From Longispora sp040681875 (lineage in GTDB: Bacteria; Actinomycetota; Actinomycetes; Mycobacteriales; Micromonosporaceae): a DNA stretch of 64,000 bases. A program made the translations under genes and the position numbers. The notes below the pieces were generated by a model. That model worked only from the letters and a program-made list of their open reading frames with translations, did not search any database and was not told the origin of the DNA. This document shows positions 8,249-16,873 of this stretch, one piece after another (within the stretch, counting starts at the first letter, position 1; each line of letters begins with the position of its first letter). The stretch is taken from assembly GCF_040681875.1 (NCBI RefSeq), contig NZ_JBFAZP010000010.1, forward strand, positions 186,001 to 250,000. Reading direction: 5' to 3'.

Positions 8249-10198
8249 GTGGCAGCGCCGAAGCAACAGCAGGACGACTACAGCGCCAGTTCACTGACCG
8301 TTCTGGAGGGCCTGGAGGCTGTCCGGAAGCGGCCGGGCATGTACATCGGCTCTACCGGTGAGCGGGGCCTGCATCACTTGGTGTGGGAGGTCGTCAACAA
8401 CTCCGTTGACGAGGCCCTCGCCGGCTATTGCGACACCATCGTCGTCTCCCTGCTGCCCAACGGCGGCGTCCGGGTGGTCGACAACGGGCGCGGTTTCCCC
8501 GTCGATCTGCACCCGAAGCTGAAGAAGTCGGGCGTCGAGGTCGCACTGACGATCCTGCACGCGGGTGGCAAGTTCGACGGCAAGGCGTATGCGGTGTCCG
8601 GCGGTCTTCACGGCGTCGGCATCTCGGTGGTGAACGCCCTGTCCACCACCGTCGACGTGACGGTGAAGAAGTCCGGCTTTTTCTGGTACCAGTCGTTCCG
8701 CGACTCCAAGCCGGTCGCCGACCTGACCAAGGGCGACCCGACCCACGAGACCGGCAGCACCGTCGAGTTCGTGGCCGATCCGAAGATCTTCGAGACCACG
8801 GTCTACAGCTTCGAGACGATCTACCGCCGGCTCCAAGAGATGGCCTTCCTGAACAAGGGCCTGACGATCGTGCTGCGCGACGACCGAGTGGAGGGCGACG
8901 AGGAACCGCACGAGGTCGTCTTCTGCTACAAGAACGGCATCTCCGACTTCGTCCGGCACCTCAACGCCAGCAAGAGCCCGATCCACAAGTCGGTGGTTGA
9001 GTTCGAGGCCGAGGCCGAGGGCATGTCGCTCGAGGTGGCGATGCAGTGGAACGAATCGTACGGCGAGAGCGTGTACACGTTCGCCAACGCGATCAACACC
9101 CACGAGGGTGGTACGCACGAGGAGGGCTTCCGGGCCGCGCTGACGACGATCGTCAACAAGTACGGCGCCGAGAAGAAGTTCCTCAAGAGCGACGAGAAGC
9201 TCTCCGGCGAGGACATCCGCGAGGGCCTCGCCGCGATCATCTCGGTGAAGCTGGCCAACCCGCAGTTCGAGGGCCAGACGAAGACGAAGCTCGGCAACAC
9301 CGAGGTGAAGAGCTTCGTGCAGAAGGCCTGCAACGAGTGGATGGTCGACTGGTTCGAGCGGAACCCGACCGAGGCCAAGACCATCATCGTGAAGGCCTCG
9401 CAGGCCGCCCGGGCCCGGATCGCGGCCCAGCAGGCCCGCAAGCTCGCCCGGCGCAAGAGCCTGCTGGAGTCCGGCTCGATGCCGGGCAAGCTCGCCGACT
9501 GCCAGTCGACCGACCCTCGGCTGTCGGAGATCTTCATCGTCGAGGGCGACTCGGCCGGTGGCTCCGCCAAGCAGGGCCGCGACCCGAAGATCCAGGCGAT
9601 CCTGCCGATCCGAGGGAAGATCCTCAACGTCGAGAAGGCGCGGATCGACCGGGCGCTGAAGAACAACGAGGTCCAGGCGCTGGTCACGGCCCTGGGCACC
9701 GGTATCCACGACGAGTTCGACGCCGAGAAGCTGCGGTACCACAAGATCGTGCTCATGGCCGACGCCGACGTCGACGGCCAGCACATCAACACGCTGCTGC
9801 TGACCCTGCTGTTCCGTTTCATGCGGCCGCTGGTCGAGCTGGGCCACGTCTACCTCGCGCAGCCGCCGTTGTACAAGATCCGGTGGAACAAGAAGGGCGA
9901 CGACATCCAGTACGCGTTCTCCGACCGCGAGCGCGACGCGCTGATCCGGGAGCGCCAGGTGTCCAAGCCCAACGCGAAGCCCGACGAGATCCAGCGCAAC
10001 AAGGGTCTGGGCGAGATGAACCACCACGAGTTGTGGGACACCACGATGAACCCGGCGACGCGCACGTTCCTGAAGGTCACTCTGGACGACGCCGCAACCG
10101 CCGACGAGCTGTTCAGCGTCTTGATGGGTGAGGACGTGGAGTCGCGCCGGAACTTCATCCAGCGCAACGCCAAGGATGTCCGGTTCCTCGACATCTGA
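8249..10198 (+). CDS. gyrB: DNA gyrase subunit B
   Basis: The ATPase/TOPRIM subunit of gyrase. I start at GTG 8249 (649 residues), with GGAGAAAG about nine bases upstream and the usual N-terminus MAAPKQQQDDYSASSLTVLE. The GHKL ATP site has EVVNNSVDEAL (about 47-57), and DNGRGFPVD and a GGLHGVG lid follow. The TOPRIM motif EGDSAGGSA starts near residue 431, with DADVDG near 504. The C-terminus RRNFIQRNAKDVRFLDI is the standard GyrB end. gyrA begins 40 bases later. Confidence 0.97.
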   Translation: MAAPKQQQDDYSASSLTVLEGLEAVRKRPGMYIGSTGERGLHHLVWEVVNNSVDEALAGYCDTIVVSLLPNGGVRVVDNGRGFPVDLHPKLKKSGVEVALTILHAGGKFDGKAYAVSGGLHGVGISVVNALSTTVDVTVKKSGFFWYQSFRDSKPVADLTKGDPTHETGSTVEFVADPKIFETTVYSFETIYRRLQEMAFLNKGLTIVLRDDRVEGDEEPHEVVFCYKNGISDFVRHLNASKSPIHKSVVEFEAEAEGMSLEVAMQWNESYGESVYTFANAINTHEGGTHEEGFRAALTTIVNKYGAEKKFLKSDEKLSGEDIREGLAAIISVKLANPQFEGQTKTKLGNTEVKSFVQKACNEWMVDWFERNPTEAKTIIVKASQAARARIAAQQARKLARRKSLLESGSMPGKLADCQSTDPRLSEIFIVEGDSAGGSAKQGRDPKIQAILPIRGKILNVEKARIDRALKNNEVQALVTALGTGIHDEFDAEKLRYHKIVLMADADVDGQHINTLLLTLLFRFMRPLVELGHVYLAQPPLYKIRWNKKGDDIQYAFSDRERDALIRERQVSKPNAKPDEIQRNKGLGEMNHHELWDTTMNPATRTFLKVTLDDAATADELFSVLMGEDVESRRNFIQRNAKDVRFLDI

Positions 10199-10238
10199 TC
10201 GCTCTGTCGACTAAGCACATACGAGTGAAGGGTTACCT

Positions 10239-12737
10239 GTGACGGAGACGACCATCCCGCCGGCCGGCGGTGCCATGCCGGAGGAAGGCGATCGGGTCGA
10301 GCTGGTCGGCATCGAGGTCGAGATGCAGCGCTCGTTCCTCGACTACGCGATGAGCGTGATCGTGGCCCGTGCGCTGCCGGACGTGCGCGACGGACTCAAG
10401 CCGGTCCACCGCAAGATCCTGTACGCGATGTACGACAGCGGCTACCGGCCCGACCGGGGCTTCGTGAAGTGTTCGCGCGTCGTCGGCGACGTGATGGGCC
10501 AGTACCACCCGCACGGCGACTCGTCGATCTACGACGCCCTGGTCCGGATGGCCCAGCCCTGGTCCCTGCGGTACCCGCTGATCGACAGCCACGGCAACTT
10601 CGGCTCGCCGGGCAACGACCCGCCGGCCGCCATGCGGTACACCGAGGCGAAGCTCGACCCGCTGGCCATGGAGATGCTCCGGGACATCGACGAGGACACG
10701 GTCAACTTCGGCCCGAACTACGACGGCCGCGCGACCGAGCCCGAGGTGCTGCCCGCCCGCATCCCGAACCTGCTGGTCAACGGTTCCGAGGGCATCGCCG
10801 TCGGTATGGCCACCAAGATCCCGCCGCACAACCTGCGCGAGATCGCCAAGGCCGTGCACTGGTGCCTGGACAACCCGGACGTCGACGAGGCCGAGACCCT
10901 CGACGAGCTGATCAAGATCGTCCAGGGGCCGGACTTCCCGACCCACGGGCTGATCGTCGGCCGGCAGGCCATCGAGGACGCGTACCGCACGGGCCGCGGC
11001 TCGATCCGGATGCGCGCCGTCGTGGAGGTCGAGGAGGACGCCCGCGGCCGCGCCGTGCTCGTCGTCACCGAACTGCCGTACCAGGTGAACCCGGACAACC
11101 TCGCCGAGCGGATCGCCGACCTGATCAAGGACGGCAAGCTCACCGGCATCGCGGACATCCGCGACGAGTCCAGCGGCCGGACCGGCATGCGGATCGTCAT
11201 CGTCCTCAAGCGGGACGCGGTCGCGAAGGTCGTGCTGAACAACCTGTACAAGCACACCCAGCTGCAGGAGACGTTCGGCGCGAACATGCTGGCCCTGGTC
11301 GACGGCGTGCCCCGCACCCTGAACCTGGCCCAGTTCCTCCGGCACTACGTGACCCACCAGCTCGAGGTCATCGTCCGCCGCACCCAGTACCGGCTGCGGA
11401 AGGCCGAGGAGCGGGCTCACATCCTGCGCGGCCTCGTCAAGGCGCTCGACGCGCTCGACGAGGTCATCGCGTTGATCCGCCGCTCGATGAGCACCGAGGA
11501 GGCCCGCAACGGCCTCATGGAGCTGCTCACCGTCGACGAGATCCAGGCGACGGCGATCCTCGACATGCAGCTCCGCCGCCTCGCGGCCCTGGAGCGGCAG
11601 AAGATCATCGACGAGCTCGGCAAGATCGAGCTGGAGATCGCCGACTTCCTGGACATCCTGGCCAAGCCGGAGCGCCAGCGGAAGATCGTCCGCGACGAGC
11701 TCACCGAGATCGTCGAGAAGTGGGGCGACGACCGGCGCACCCGGATCGTGCCGTTCGACGGCGAGGTCTCGATGGAGGACCTCATCGCCCGCGAGGACGT
11801 CGTCGTGACGATCACCCGGACCGGGTACGCCAAGCGGACCAAGGTCGACCTCTACCGTTCGCAGAAGCGCGGCGGCAAGGGCGTCTCCGGGGCCACCCTG
11901 CGCCAGGACGACATCATCAACCACTTCTTCGTGTGCTCCACCCATGACTGGGTGCTGTTCTTCACGAACAAGGGCCGGGTGTACCGGGCGAAGGCGTACG
12001 AGCTCCCCGAGGCGTCGCGGACGGCCAAGGGTCAGCACGTGGCCAACCTGCTGGCGTTCCAGCCGGACGAGCAGATCGCCCAGATCATCGAGATCCCGAA
12101 CTACCAGGTCTCCCCGTACCTGGTGCTGGCGACGAAGGCCGGCCTGGTCAAGAAGACCAAGCTGGAGGACTTCGACTCCAACCGTTCGGGCGGCGTCATC
12201 GGGATCAACCTGAAGGACGACGACGAGCTCGTCGCGGCCCAGCTGATCTCCCCGACCGACGACCTGCTGCTGGTGAGCAAGAAGGCGCAGGCCATCCGGT
12301 TCGAGGCCACCGACGAGGCGCTCCGGCCGATGGGACGCGCCACGTCGGGTGTCATCGGTATGCGCTTCGGCGAGGGTGACGAGCTACTGTCGATGGAAGT
12401 AACTCGGGAGGGAATGGACATTCTCGTAGTTACCGACGGTGGCTTCGCGAAGCGGACCCCCATCGAGGAGTACCCGGTGCAGGGCCGGGGCGGCAAGGGC
12501 GTGCTCACCGCCAAGATCACCTCACGCCGGGGTGGCCTTGTCGGAGCCGTCGCCGTCCAGCCGGAGGACGAGCTGTTCGCCATCACGTCGAACGGCGGAG
12601 TTATTCGGACTCCGGTGAAGCCCGTGCGCAGGACCCGTGATCGGAACACAATGGGTGTCAAGTTGATGGAACTTCCAGACGGTGTGACGATCGTGGCTGT
12701 TGCCCGCAATGCCGACGAGCCGGACGAACAGGAATAG
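10239..12737 (+). CDS. gyrA: DNA gyrase subunit A
   Basis: The 832-residue DNA-cleaving subunit. The catalytic tyrosine is Y134 in AAMRYTEAKL. The quinolone-determining segment HPHGDSSIYDALVRMAQPWS starts at H90; it has Ser at both S95 and S96 and Asp at D99. The Ala that mycobacteria carry at the first Ser position is absent, so nothing suggests built-in fluoroquinolone resistance. Six GyrA-C blades follow, with the GyrA box QRGGKG seen as QKRGGKG. The next gene starts three bases after the stop. Confidence 0.97.
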   Translation: MTETTIPPAGGAMPEEGDRVELVGIEVEMQRSFLDYAMSVIVARALPDVRDGLKPVHRKILYAMYDSGYRPDRGFVKCSRVVGDVMGQYHPHGDSSIYDALVRMAQPWSLRYPLIDSHGNFGSPGNDPPAAMRYTEAKLDPLAMEMLRDIDEDTVNFGPNYDGRATEPEVLPARIPNLLVNGSEGIAVGMATKIPPHNLREIAKAVHWCLDNPDVDEAETLDELIKIVQGPDFPTHGLIVGRQAIEDAYRTGRGSIRMRAVVEVEEDARGRAVLVVTELPYQVNPDNLAERIADLIKDGKLTGIADIRDESSGRTGMRIVIVLKRDAVAKVVLNNLYKHTQLQETFGANMLALVDGVPRTLNLAQFLRHYVTHQLEVIVRRTQYRLRKAEERAHILRGLVKALDALDEVIALIRRSMSTEEARNGLMELLTVDEIQATAILDMQLRRLAALERQKIIDELGKIELEIADFLDILAKPERQRKIVRDELTEIVEKWGDDRRTRIVPFDGEVSMEDLIAREDVVVTITRTGYAKRTKVDLYRSQKRGGKGVSGATLRQDDIINHFFVCSTHDWVLFFTNKGRVYRAKAYELPEASRTAKGQHVANLLAFQPDEQIAQIIEIPNYQVSPYLVLATKAGLVKKTKLEDFDSNRSGGVIGINLKDDDELVAAQLISPTDDLLLVSKKAQAIRFEATDEALRPMGRATSGVIGMRFGEGDELLSMEVTREGMDILVVTDGGFAKRTPIEEYPVQGRGGKGVLTAKITSRRGGLVGAVAVQPEDELFAITSNGGVIRTPVKPVRRTRDRNTMGVKLMELPDGVTIVAVARNADEPDEQE

Positions 12738-12740
12738 CCG

Positions 12741-13436
12741 ATGACGGAGACACAGGCGAAGAGCTCGGCGTCGACCGGGTCTACGGGGGACCCCGGGGAG
12801 GCCGGCGCTGCCGGTCGCGCGGCGGTAGGGCGCGCCACAGTCCCCGGAGAAGCGGCACCCTCGACGGCCAAGTTCACCCGCCCGCCGGGCATGAACCCGC
12901 CGCCGGACAGCCTGCCGGCCACCGCCCCCGTGGCGGTGGCCCGGCCGGTCGGGACGGCTCAGGCCGCCCAGCCCGTGCCCACCGGCGCCGCCGGTGCCAA
13001 GGGGCCGGTCGCCGAGGCCGTCCGGGCGGCACGGGCCACCGTGTCCGCCGCGGCCTCGCGTGGGCCCAGGCGGGCCCGGCTGCACCTCAAGCGGATCGAC
13101 CCGTGGTCGGTCATGAAGTTCTCGTTCGCCGTGTCGGTGGTGCTGTTCATCGTCATGGTCGTGGCCACGTCGGTGCTGTACCTGGCGCTGGACGCGATGG
13201 GCGTCTTCGACACCCTGAACAAGACCCTCGCCTCGCTGATCGGCTCGACCGGTGGTGAGGCCAAGGGTGGCGCGAGCTTCAAGATCACGGCACTGGGCGT
13301 GATCGGTACGTCGGCGGTGCTCGGCGTGGTGAACATGGTGCTGTTCACGGCCCTGTCCACGCTGGGGTCGTTCATCTACAACGTGTGTGCCGACCTGGTC
13401 GGTGGAGTGGAGCTGACTCTCTCCGAGAAGGAGTGA
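12741..13436 (+). CDS. DUF3566 transmembrane protein
   Basis: A 231-residue protein starting three bases after gyrA, the same position as M. tuberculosis Rv0007. The first 115 residues are Ala/Pro/Thr-rich and probably disordered. The DUF3566 domain starts at RRARLHLKRIDPWSVMKFSF and holds two hydrophobic helices (about 130-155 and 185-215). The family is linked by position to replication and cell-envelope genes; its molecular function is not established. A strong terminator follows. Confidence 0.88.
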   Translation: MTETQAKSSASTGSTGDPGEAGAAGRAAVGRATVPGEAAPSTAKFTRPPGMNPPPDSLPATAPVAVARPVGTAQAAQPVPTGAAGAKGPVAEAVRAARATVSAAASRGPRRARLHLKRIDPWSVMKFSFAVSVVLFIVMVVATSVLYLALDAMGVFDTLNKTLASLIGSTGGEAKGGASFKITALGVIGTSAVLGVVNMVLFTALSTLGSFIYNVCADLVGGVELTLSEKE

Positions 13437-13455
13437 GTCGGGGGTACGTTTCGGG

Positions 13456-13487
13456 AAGGGTCCTCGCCGGGTGGCGGGGGCCCTTTT
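13456..13487 (+). terminator. Intrinsic terminator after the gyr operon
   Basis: A 13-bp stem with two G-T pairs (AAGGGTCCTCGCC and GGCGGGGGCCCTT), a 4-base loop GGGT, then TT. It lies 19 bases after the DUF3566 stop and is a good rho-independent candidate. Confidence 0.8.
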
Positions 13488-13519
13488 CGTGTGCCTGGGC
13501 GGGCGGGTGACTCCTTGGG

Positions 13520-13637
13520 GGCTGGCAACGTCAGACGGGGCAGGAGGGGGCTGGCAACGTCAGGTTGGGCAGGGGTGGGGCTGGCGGCGTCACGTGGGAC
13601 GTGGGGCGGCTGGCAACGTCAGGTGGGGCAGGGGAGG
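13520..13637. repeat. Four-copy tandem repeat, 29-30 bp period
   Basis: The core GGCTGGCAACGTCAG occurs at 13520, 13549 and 13608, with a degenerate copy (GGCTGGCGGCGTCAC) at 13579. Spacings are 29, 30 and 29 bases. Each core is followed by a G-rich stretch such as GTGGGGCAGG. The array fills the gap between the gyr terminator and the acetyltransferase gene; the rest of that gap, to 13792, shows no gene. Function unknown. Confidence 0.85.
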
Positions 13638-13792
13638 GCTCGGGTGGGTAGGGCGGCCGGTAGGCCTTGGTGGGCGGGGCGCGGGCCGGTCGTCGGTGAG
13701 CGGGTCGGCCGGTACCCGTAATCGTCTGGGGGTTCGGGTTGTGACCTTGCTCGGAAACGGGTGCGTAACAGGGGCTGCCTAGCGTCGGGGGC

Positions 13793-14233
13793 ATGGAGAT
13801 CCAGCCGCGCCCGGCCGACAGCCCCGACGTCGCCGCCCTGGTGGCCGCACAGCAGGCGGAGATCGCCGGACGGTACGCACCAGGGGAGGAGTCCGGCGGC
13901 TTCCCCATGGACGCCACAGCCCGGTTTCTGGTCGCCTTCCTCGACGGTGCCCCGGTCGGCTGCGGCGCGATCCAGACCCTGGAGCCGGGGGTGGCCGAGC
14001 TGAAGCGGATGTACGTCCGGCCCGAGCACCGTGGACGAGGGCTGTCGCGGCGACTGCTCTCCACATTGGAGGATGCGGCCCGGGCGGAGGGGCACGCGGA
14101 GATCCGGCTGGAGACGGGAACCCGGCAGGGCGAGGCGATCGGGCTGTACTCGTCGGCGGGGTACGCGGAGATCCCGTTGTTCGGGCACTACGTCGGGTCG
14201 GAGTTCAGCCGGTGCTTCGCCAAGCGGCTCTGA
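13793..14233 (+). CDS. GNAT family N-acetyltransferase
   Basis: A 146-residue single-domain GNAT enzyme that transfers an acetyl group from acetyl-CoA to an unknown amine. The acetyl-CoA-binding motif A is RPEHRGRGLSRRLLSTLE, preceded by the strand AELKRMYV. The C-terminal motif B region reads GLYSSAGYAEIPLFGHY. The ATG at 13793 follows a G-rich sequence. It stands alone between the repeat array and tRNA-Ile. The substrate cannot be inferred. Confidence 0.88.
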   Translation: MEIQPRPADSPDVAALVAAQQAEIAGRYAPGEESGGFPMDATARFLVAFLDGAPVGCGAIQTLEPGVAELKRMYVRPEHRGRGLSRRLLSTLEDAARAEGHAEIRLETGTRQGEAIGLYSSAGYAEIPLFGHYVGSEFSRCFAKRL

Positions 14234-14371
14234 GGACGGGCCGTGCCGATCGGTCGCCGAACAGGCCGCGACCAGCGCGGGAACCCGGGATGACCGGGGC
14301 CCGTCGACGGGGGTGGGGTCCCGATTTGAGGGCCGGGAGGGCGTGGGGTAAAGTTTGCTCTCGCGTGTCAC

Positions 14372-14445
14372 GGGGCTATAGCTCAGTCGGTTAGAGCGCA
14401 GAGCTGATAACTCTGAGGTCGCTGGTTCGATTCCAGCTAGCCCCA
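14372..14445 (+). tRNA. tRNA-Ile (anticodon GAT)
   Basis: A 74-base cloverleaf. The acceptor is GGGGCTA paired with TAGCCCC, the D-arm begins AGCTCAGTCGGTTAGAG, the anticodon loop CTGATAA gives GAT, and the T-arm contains GGTTCGATTCC. The discriminator is A and CCA is not encoded. The gyrA-tRNA-Ile-tRNA-Ala order is conserved near actinobacterial origins. Confidence 0.97.
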
Positions 14446-14487
14446 CCCAGGATTGAACAACGCTCGATCGCTTAGGGAGCTACCCCG

Positions 14488-14616
14488 ATGCTGAAGAAGA
14501 TCATCATCATCGCCGGCATCCTCGGGGTCGCCGCGTTCGTCGTCAAGAAGGTCAAGGACGCGAACGACGAGCGCGCCCTGTGGCACGAGGCCACCACCTC
14601 GCCCGACCTGCGATAA
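14488..14616 (+). CDS. DLW-39 family small protein
   Basis: A 42-residue protein MLKKIIIIAGILGVAAFVVK... with one N-terminal hydrophobic helix and a charged C-terminus containing ALWHEATT. GGAG precedes the ATG at 14488. Proteins of this size and shape, annotated DLW-39, sit between the tRNA-Ile and tRNA-Ala genes next to gyrA in many actinomycetes. Probably membrane-bound; function unknown. Confidence 0.85.
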   Translation: MLKKIIIIAGILGVAAFVVKKVKDANDERALWHEATTSPDLR

Positions 14617-14652
14617 TCAACCCCGGCGCCCGGGGCACCACACGGCCGCCGC

Positions 14653-14728
14653 GGGGACGTAGCTCAATTGGCAGAGCACTGCCTTTGCAAGGCAGGGGTT
14701 AGGGGTTCGATTCCCCTCGTCTCCACCA
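14653..14728 (+). tRNA. tRNA-Ala (anticodon TGC)
   Basis: The acceptor GGGGACG pairs with CGTCTCC with one G-T pair. The anticodon loop TTTGCAA gives TGC. The T-arm contains GGTTCGATTCC. The 3' CCA is encoded at 14726-14728, unlike in the tRNA-Ile upstream. Confidence 0.97.
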
Positions 14729-14971
14729 GTACGAGGCACCAGCAGTACGCCGCACCGCACCAACTCGCATCACGAACCACGCTTACGATCCGTCATCCCG
14801 TTATCCACACAGGCTGTGGATAACTCTGTGGATAACCATCAGCACCCTGTGGACAACCACGGGGTGCGATCTTCTGCACACATGTTTATCCACAGGCTGT
14901 GGACAACTTCTGGGGACAACGCCCCCTTCGTTACGCCCCACTTTAGGGGGATCTGAGCGCTCCGCGTGGGG

Positions 14972-14985
14972 GTTTCACGTGAAAC
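14972..14985. promoter_or_regulatory. parS: parS centromere site (ParB-binding)
   Basis: The perfect palindrome GTTTCACGTGAAAC, followed by A, matches 15 of 16 positions of the bacterial parS consensus TGTTTCACGTGAAACA. It lies about 11.6 kb from oriC, inside the second DnaA-box cluster. parA and parB are not in the window; in actinomycetes they usually lie just beyond yidC, to the left. ParB-parS complexes organise origin segregation. Confidence 0.9.
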
Positions 14986-15033
14986 AAGCAGCCTCCTGGG
15001 GCCAACGGTCCGAAATCAGCCTTCTGTGAAGTA

Positions 15034-15065
15034 CAGCCCCCGGTGTCGGGAGACACCGAGGGCTG
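15034..15065 (-). terminator. Hairpin downstream of proS
   Basis: A 13-bp stem with one mismatch (CAGCCC-C-CGGTGTC and GACACCG-A-GGGCTG, loop GGGA), 25 bases beyond the proS stop. Its arm overlaps the DnaA box at 15064, so DnaA binding and termination could interact. Confidence 0.5.
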
Positions 15066-15089
15066 TGGACAACGCGAGGCTGTGGATAA

Positions 15090-16793
15090 CTAGAGAAGCC
15101 TCACAGCCAGTGACTCCAACGACACGTCCTCGCGGGTGCCCGACCGGCGGTCGCGGAGCTCGACGAAGCCCTCGGCGTACCGGCGGCCGAGCACGACGCA
15201 CGTCGGCGCGCCCAGGAGTTCCGCGTCGGTGAACGTCACCCCGGCGGACACCCCCTGGCGGTCGTCGACGAGCACGCGCAGGCCCACAGACTCCAACGAG
15301 GCAGCCAACTCGAGGGACGCGGCCGTCTGCTCCTTTCCGAGTGCCACGATGTGCACCTGGAACGGGGCCACCTCGCGCCCCCAGCACAGCCCGCGCTCGT
15401 CGTGCTGCTGCTCGGCGATGGCGGCCACCACCCGGGACACCCCGATGCCGTACGAGCCCATCTGGATCCGGATCCGCTCGGAGTCCGGGCCCAGGGCGTC
15501 GAGCCCGAAGTCGTCGGAGAAGCGGGTACCCAGCGCGAAGATGTGCCCGATCTCGATCCCGCGTTCCATGGCCAGCCCCTCGCCGCAGGTGGGACAGGGG
15601 TCCCCGGCCAGGACCGCCGCGGCCTCGATCGTGCCGTCCGGGGTGAAGTCCCGCCCGCAGACCACGTCCACGGCGTGCTGCCCGGCGGCGTTGGCCCCGG
15701 TGACCCAGGCGCTGCCGGGCACCACCCGGGGATCCACCAGGTAGCGGACCCCGGTCAGGCCCTGCGGCCCGATGTAGCCGGGCACGAGCTGGGGGTACGC
15801 GGCGAAGTCCTCGAACATGGTGACCGTGGCGGGGAAGAGCGCCGCCTCGACCCGCTTCATGTCCACGTCCCGGTCGCCGGGGACGCCGATCACCAGGGGT
15901 GTGGTCGTGCCGTCGGTGGCCCGTACCGCCAGGACGACGTTCTTCAGGGTCTGCGCCGCCGTGATGTCGAAGCCGAGGCCCCGCACGACCGTGACCAGGG
16001 ACTCGATCGTGGGGGTGTCCGGGGTGTCGATCACCCGCAGCGGGCCGGCACCGGGACCCGTGCCGGGCGCCCGGGTCAGCACCGCCTCGACGTTGGCCGC
16101 GTAGCCGCACTTCGAGCAGCCCGCGAACGTGTCCTCGCCCACCTCGGAGCGCGCCAGGAACTCCTCCGACCCCGAACCGCCCATCGGACCGGACATCGCG
16201 TCGACCACGGTGTAGTCGAGCCCGAACCGGTCGAAGACCCGCTGGTAGGCGGCCCGCTGGGCGGCGTAGGACTCCATGAGCCCGGCCTCGGAGGTGTCGA
16301 ACGAGTACGCGTCCTTCATCAGGAACTCCCGGCCGCGCAACAGCCCGCCCCGGGGTCGCCGCTCGTCGCGGAACTTGGTGCCGATCTGGAAGAGGGTGAC
16401 GGGGTAGTCGCGGTACGAGGAGTAGAGGTCCTTCACGAGCAGCGTGAACATCTCCTCATGCGTGGGGCCGAGGACGTACTCCGCCGCGCGCCGGTCCCGG
16501 AGCGTGAACATGTCCTCGCCGTACTCGGCGAACCGGCCCGACGTGTCGTACACGTCCCGGGGCAGCATCGCGGGGAAGGACACCTCCTGGGCGCCGGTCG
16601 CGGCCATCTCCTCGCGGATCACCCGGGACACCTGGTCGAGCAGCAGCCGACCCAGCGGCAGCCACGTGTAGGAACCCGGGGCGACGCGGCGGACGTACCC
16701 CGCGCGCAGCAGCAGACGGTGGCTCGGCACCTCTGCCTCGGCGGGGTTCTCACGGAGCGTGCGCAGGAACAAGGTCGACATTCTGTTCACCAT
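15090..16793 (-). CDS. proS: Prolyl-tRNA synthetase, bacterial type
   Basis: A class II aminoacyl-tRNA synthetase of 567 residues, the length of the bacterial form with an editing (INS) domain between motifs 2 and 3. Motif 1 lies in the segment LLLDQVSRVIREEMAATGAQ. Motif 2 is FRDERRPRGGLLRGREFLMK. The editing insertion spans about residues 230-390. Motif 3 is GSYGIGVSRVVAAIAEQ, followed by an anticodon-binding C-terminus. The ATG at 16793 or the ATG at 16781 (MSTLFLRTLREN) may be the start; neither has a strong ribosome-binding site. Its stop abuts the last DnaA box. Confidence 0.96.
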   Translation of the reverse strand: MVNRMSTLFLRTLRENPAEAEVPSHRLLLRAGYVRRVAPGSYTWLPLGRLLLDQVSRVIREEMAATGAQEVSFPAMLPRDVYDTSGRFAEYGEDMFTLRDRRAAEYVLGPTHEEMFTLLVKDLYSSYRDYPVTLFQIGTKFRDERRPRGGLLRGREFLMKDAYSFDTSEAGLMESYAAQRAAYQRVFDRFGLDYTVVDAMSGPMGGSGSEEFLARSEVGEDTFAGCSKCGYAANVEAVLTRAPGTGPGAGPLRVIDTPDTPTIESLVTVVRGLGFDITAAQTLKNVVLAVRATDGTTTPLVIGVPGDRDVDMKRVEAALFPATVTMFEDFAAYPQLVPGYIGPQGLTGVRYLVDPRVVPGSAWVTGANAAGQHAVDVVCGRDFTPDGTIEAAAVLAGDPCPTCGEGLAMERGIEIGHIFALGTRFSDDFGLDALGPDSERIRIQMGSYGIGVSRVVAAIAEQQHDERGLCWGREVAPFQVHIVALGKEQTAASLELAASLESVGLRVLVDDRQGVSAGVTFTDAELLGAPTCVVLGRRYAEGFVELRDRRSGTREDVSLESLAVRLL

Positions 16794-16873
16794 GCCCGCT
16801 GAGTATTCGCTGTAAGGAGGGTCATTACCAGCGAGTTAGGCGTTGGGGCCGACCGAGTTGTAAAACTGTCTTC

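Larger units (their letters stand above)
14801..15089. other. Second DnaA-box cluster
   Basis: A 289-base stretch in the gap between tRNA-Ala and proS (14729-15089) with eight consensus DnaA boxes. TTATCCACA occurs at 14801 and 14886, TGTGGATAA at 14815, 14827 and 15081, and TGTGGACAA at 14848, 14898 and 15064. A near-box TGGGGACAA lies at 14911. Bases 14814-14834 are identical to 3014-3034 in oriC, including the 12-base box spacing. No A/T-rich unwinding tract is evident. A DnaA-titration or initiation-control locus is the likeliest reading; a partial origin duplication is the alternative. Confidence 0.85.

Noticed and set aside
13520..13637. Tandem array as a CRISPR
   Set aside because: Only four units with no unique spacers of constant length, no palindromic repeat and no cas genes.
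14801..15089. A second functional replication origin
   Set aside because: Boxes are dense, but there is no A/T-rich unwinding tract and the cluster is interrupted by parS and the proS terminator. A titration or control locus fits better.
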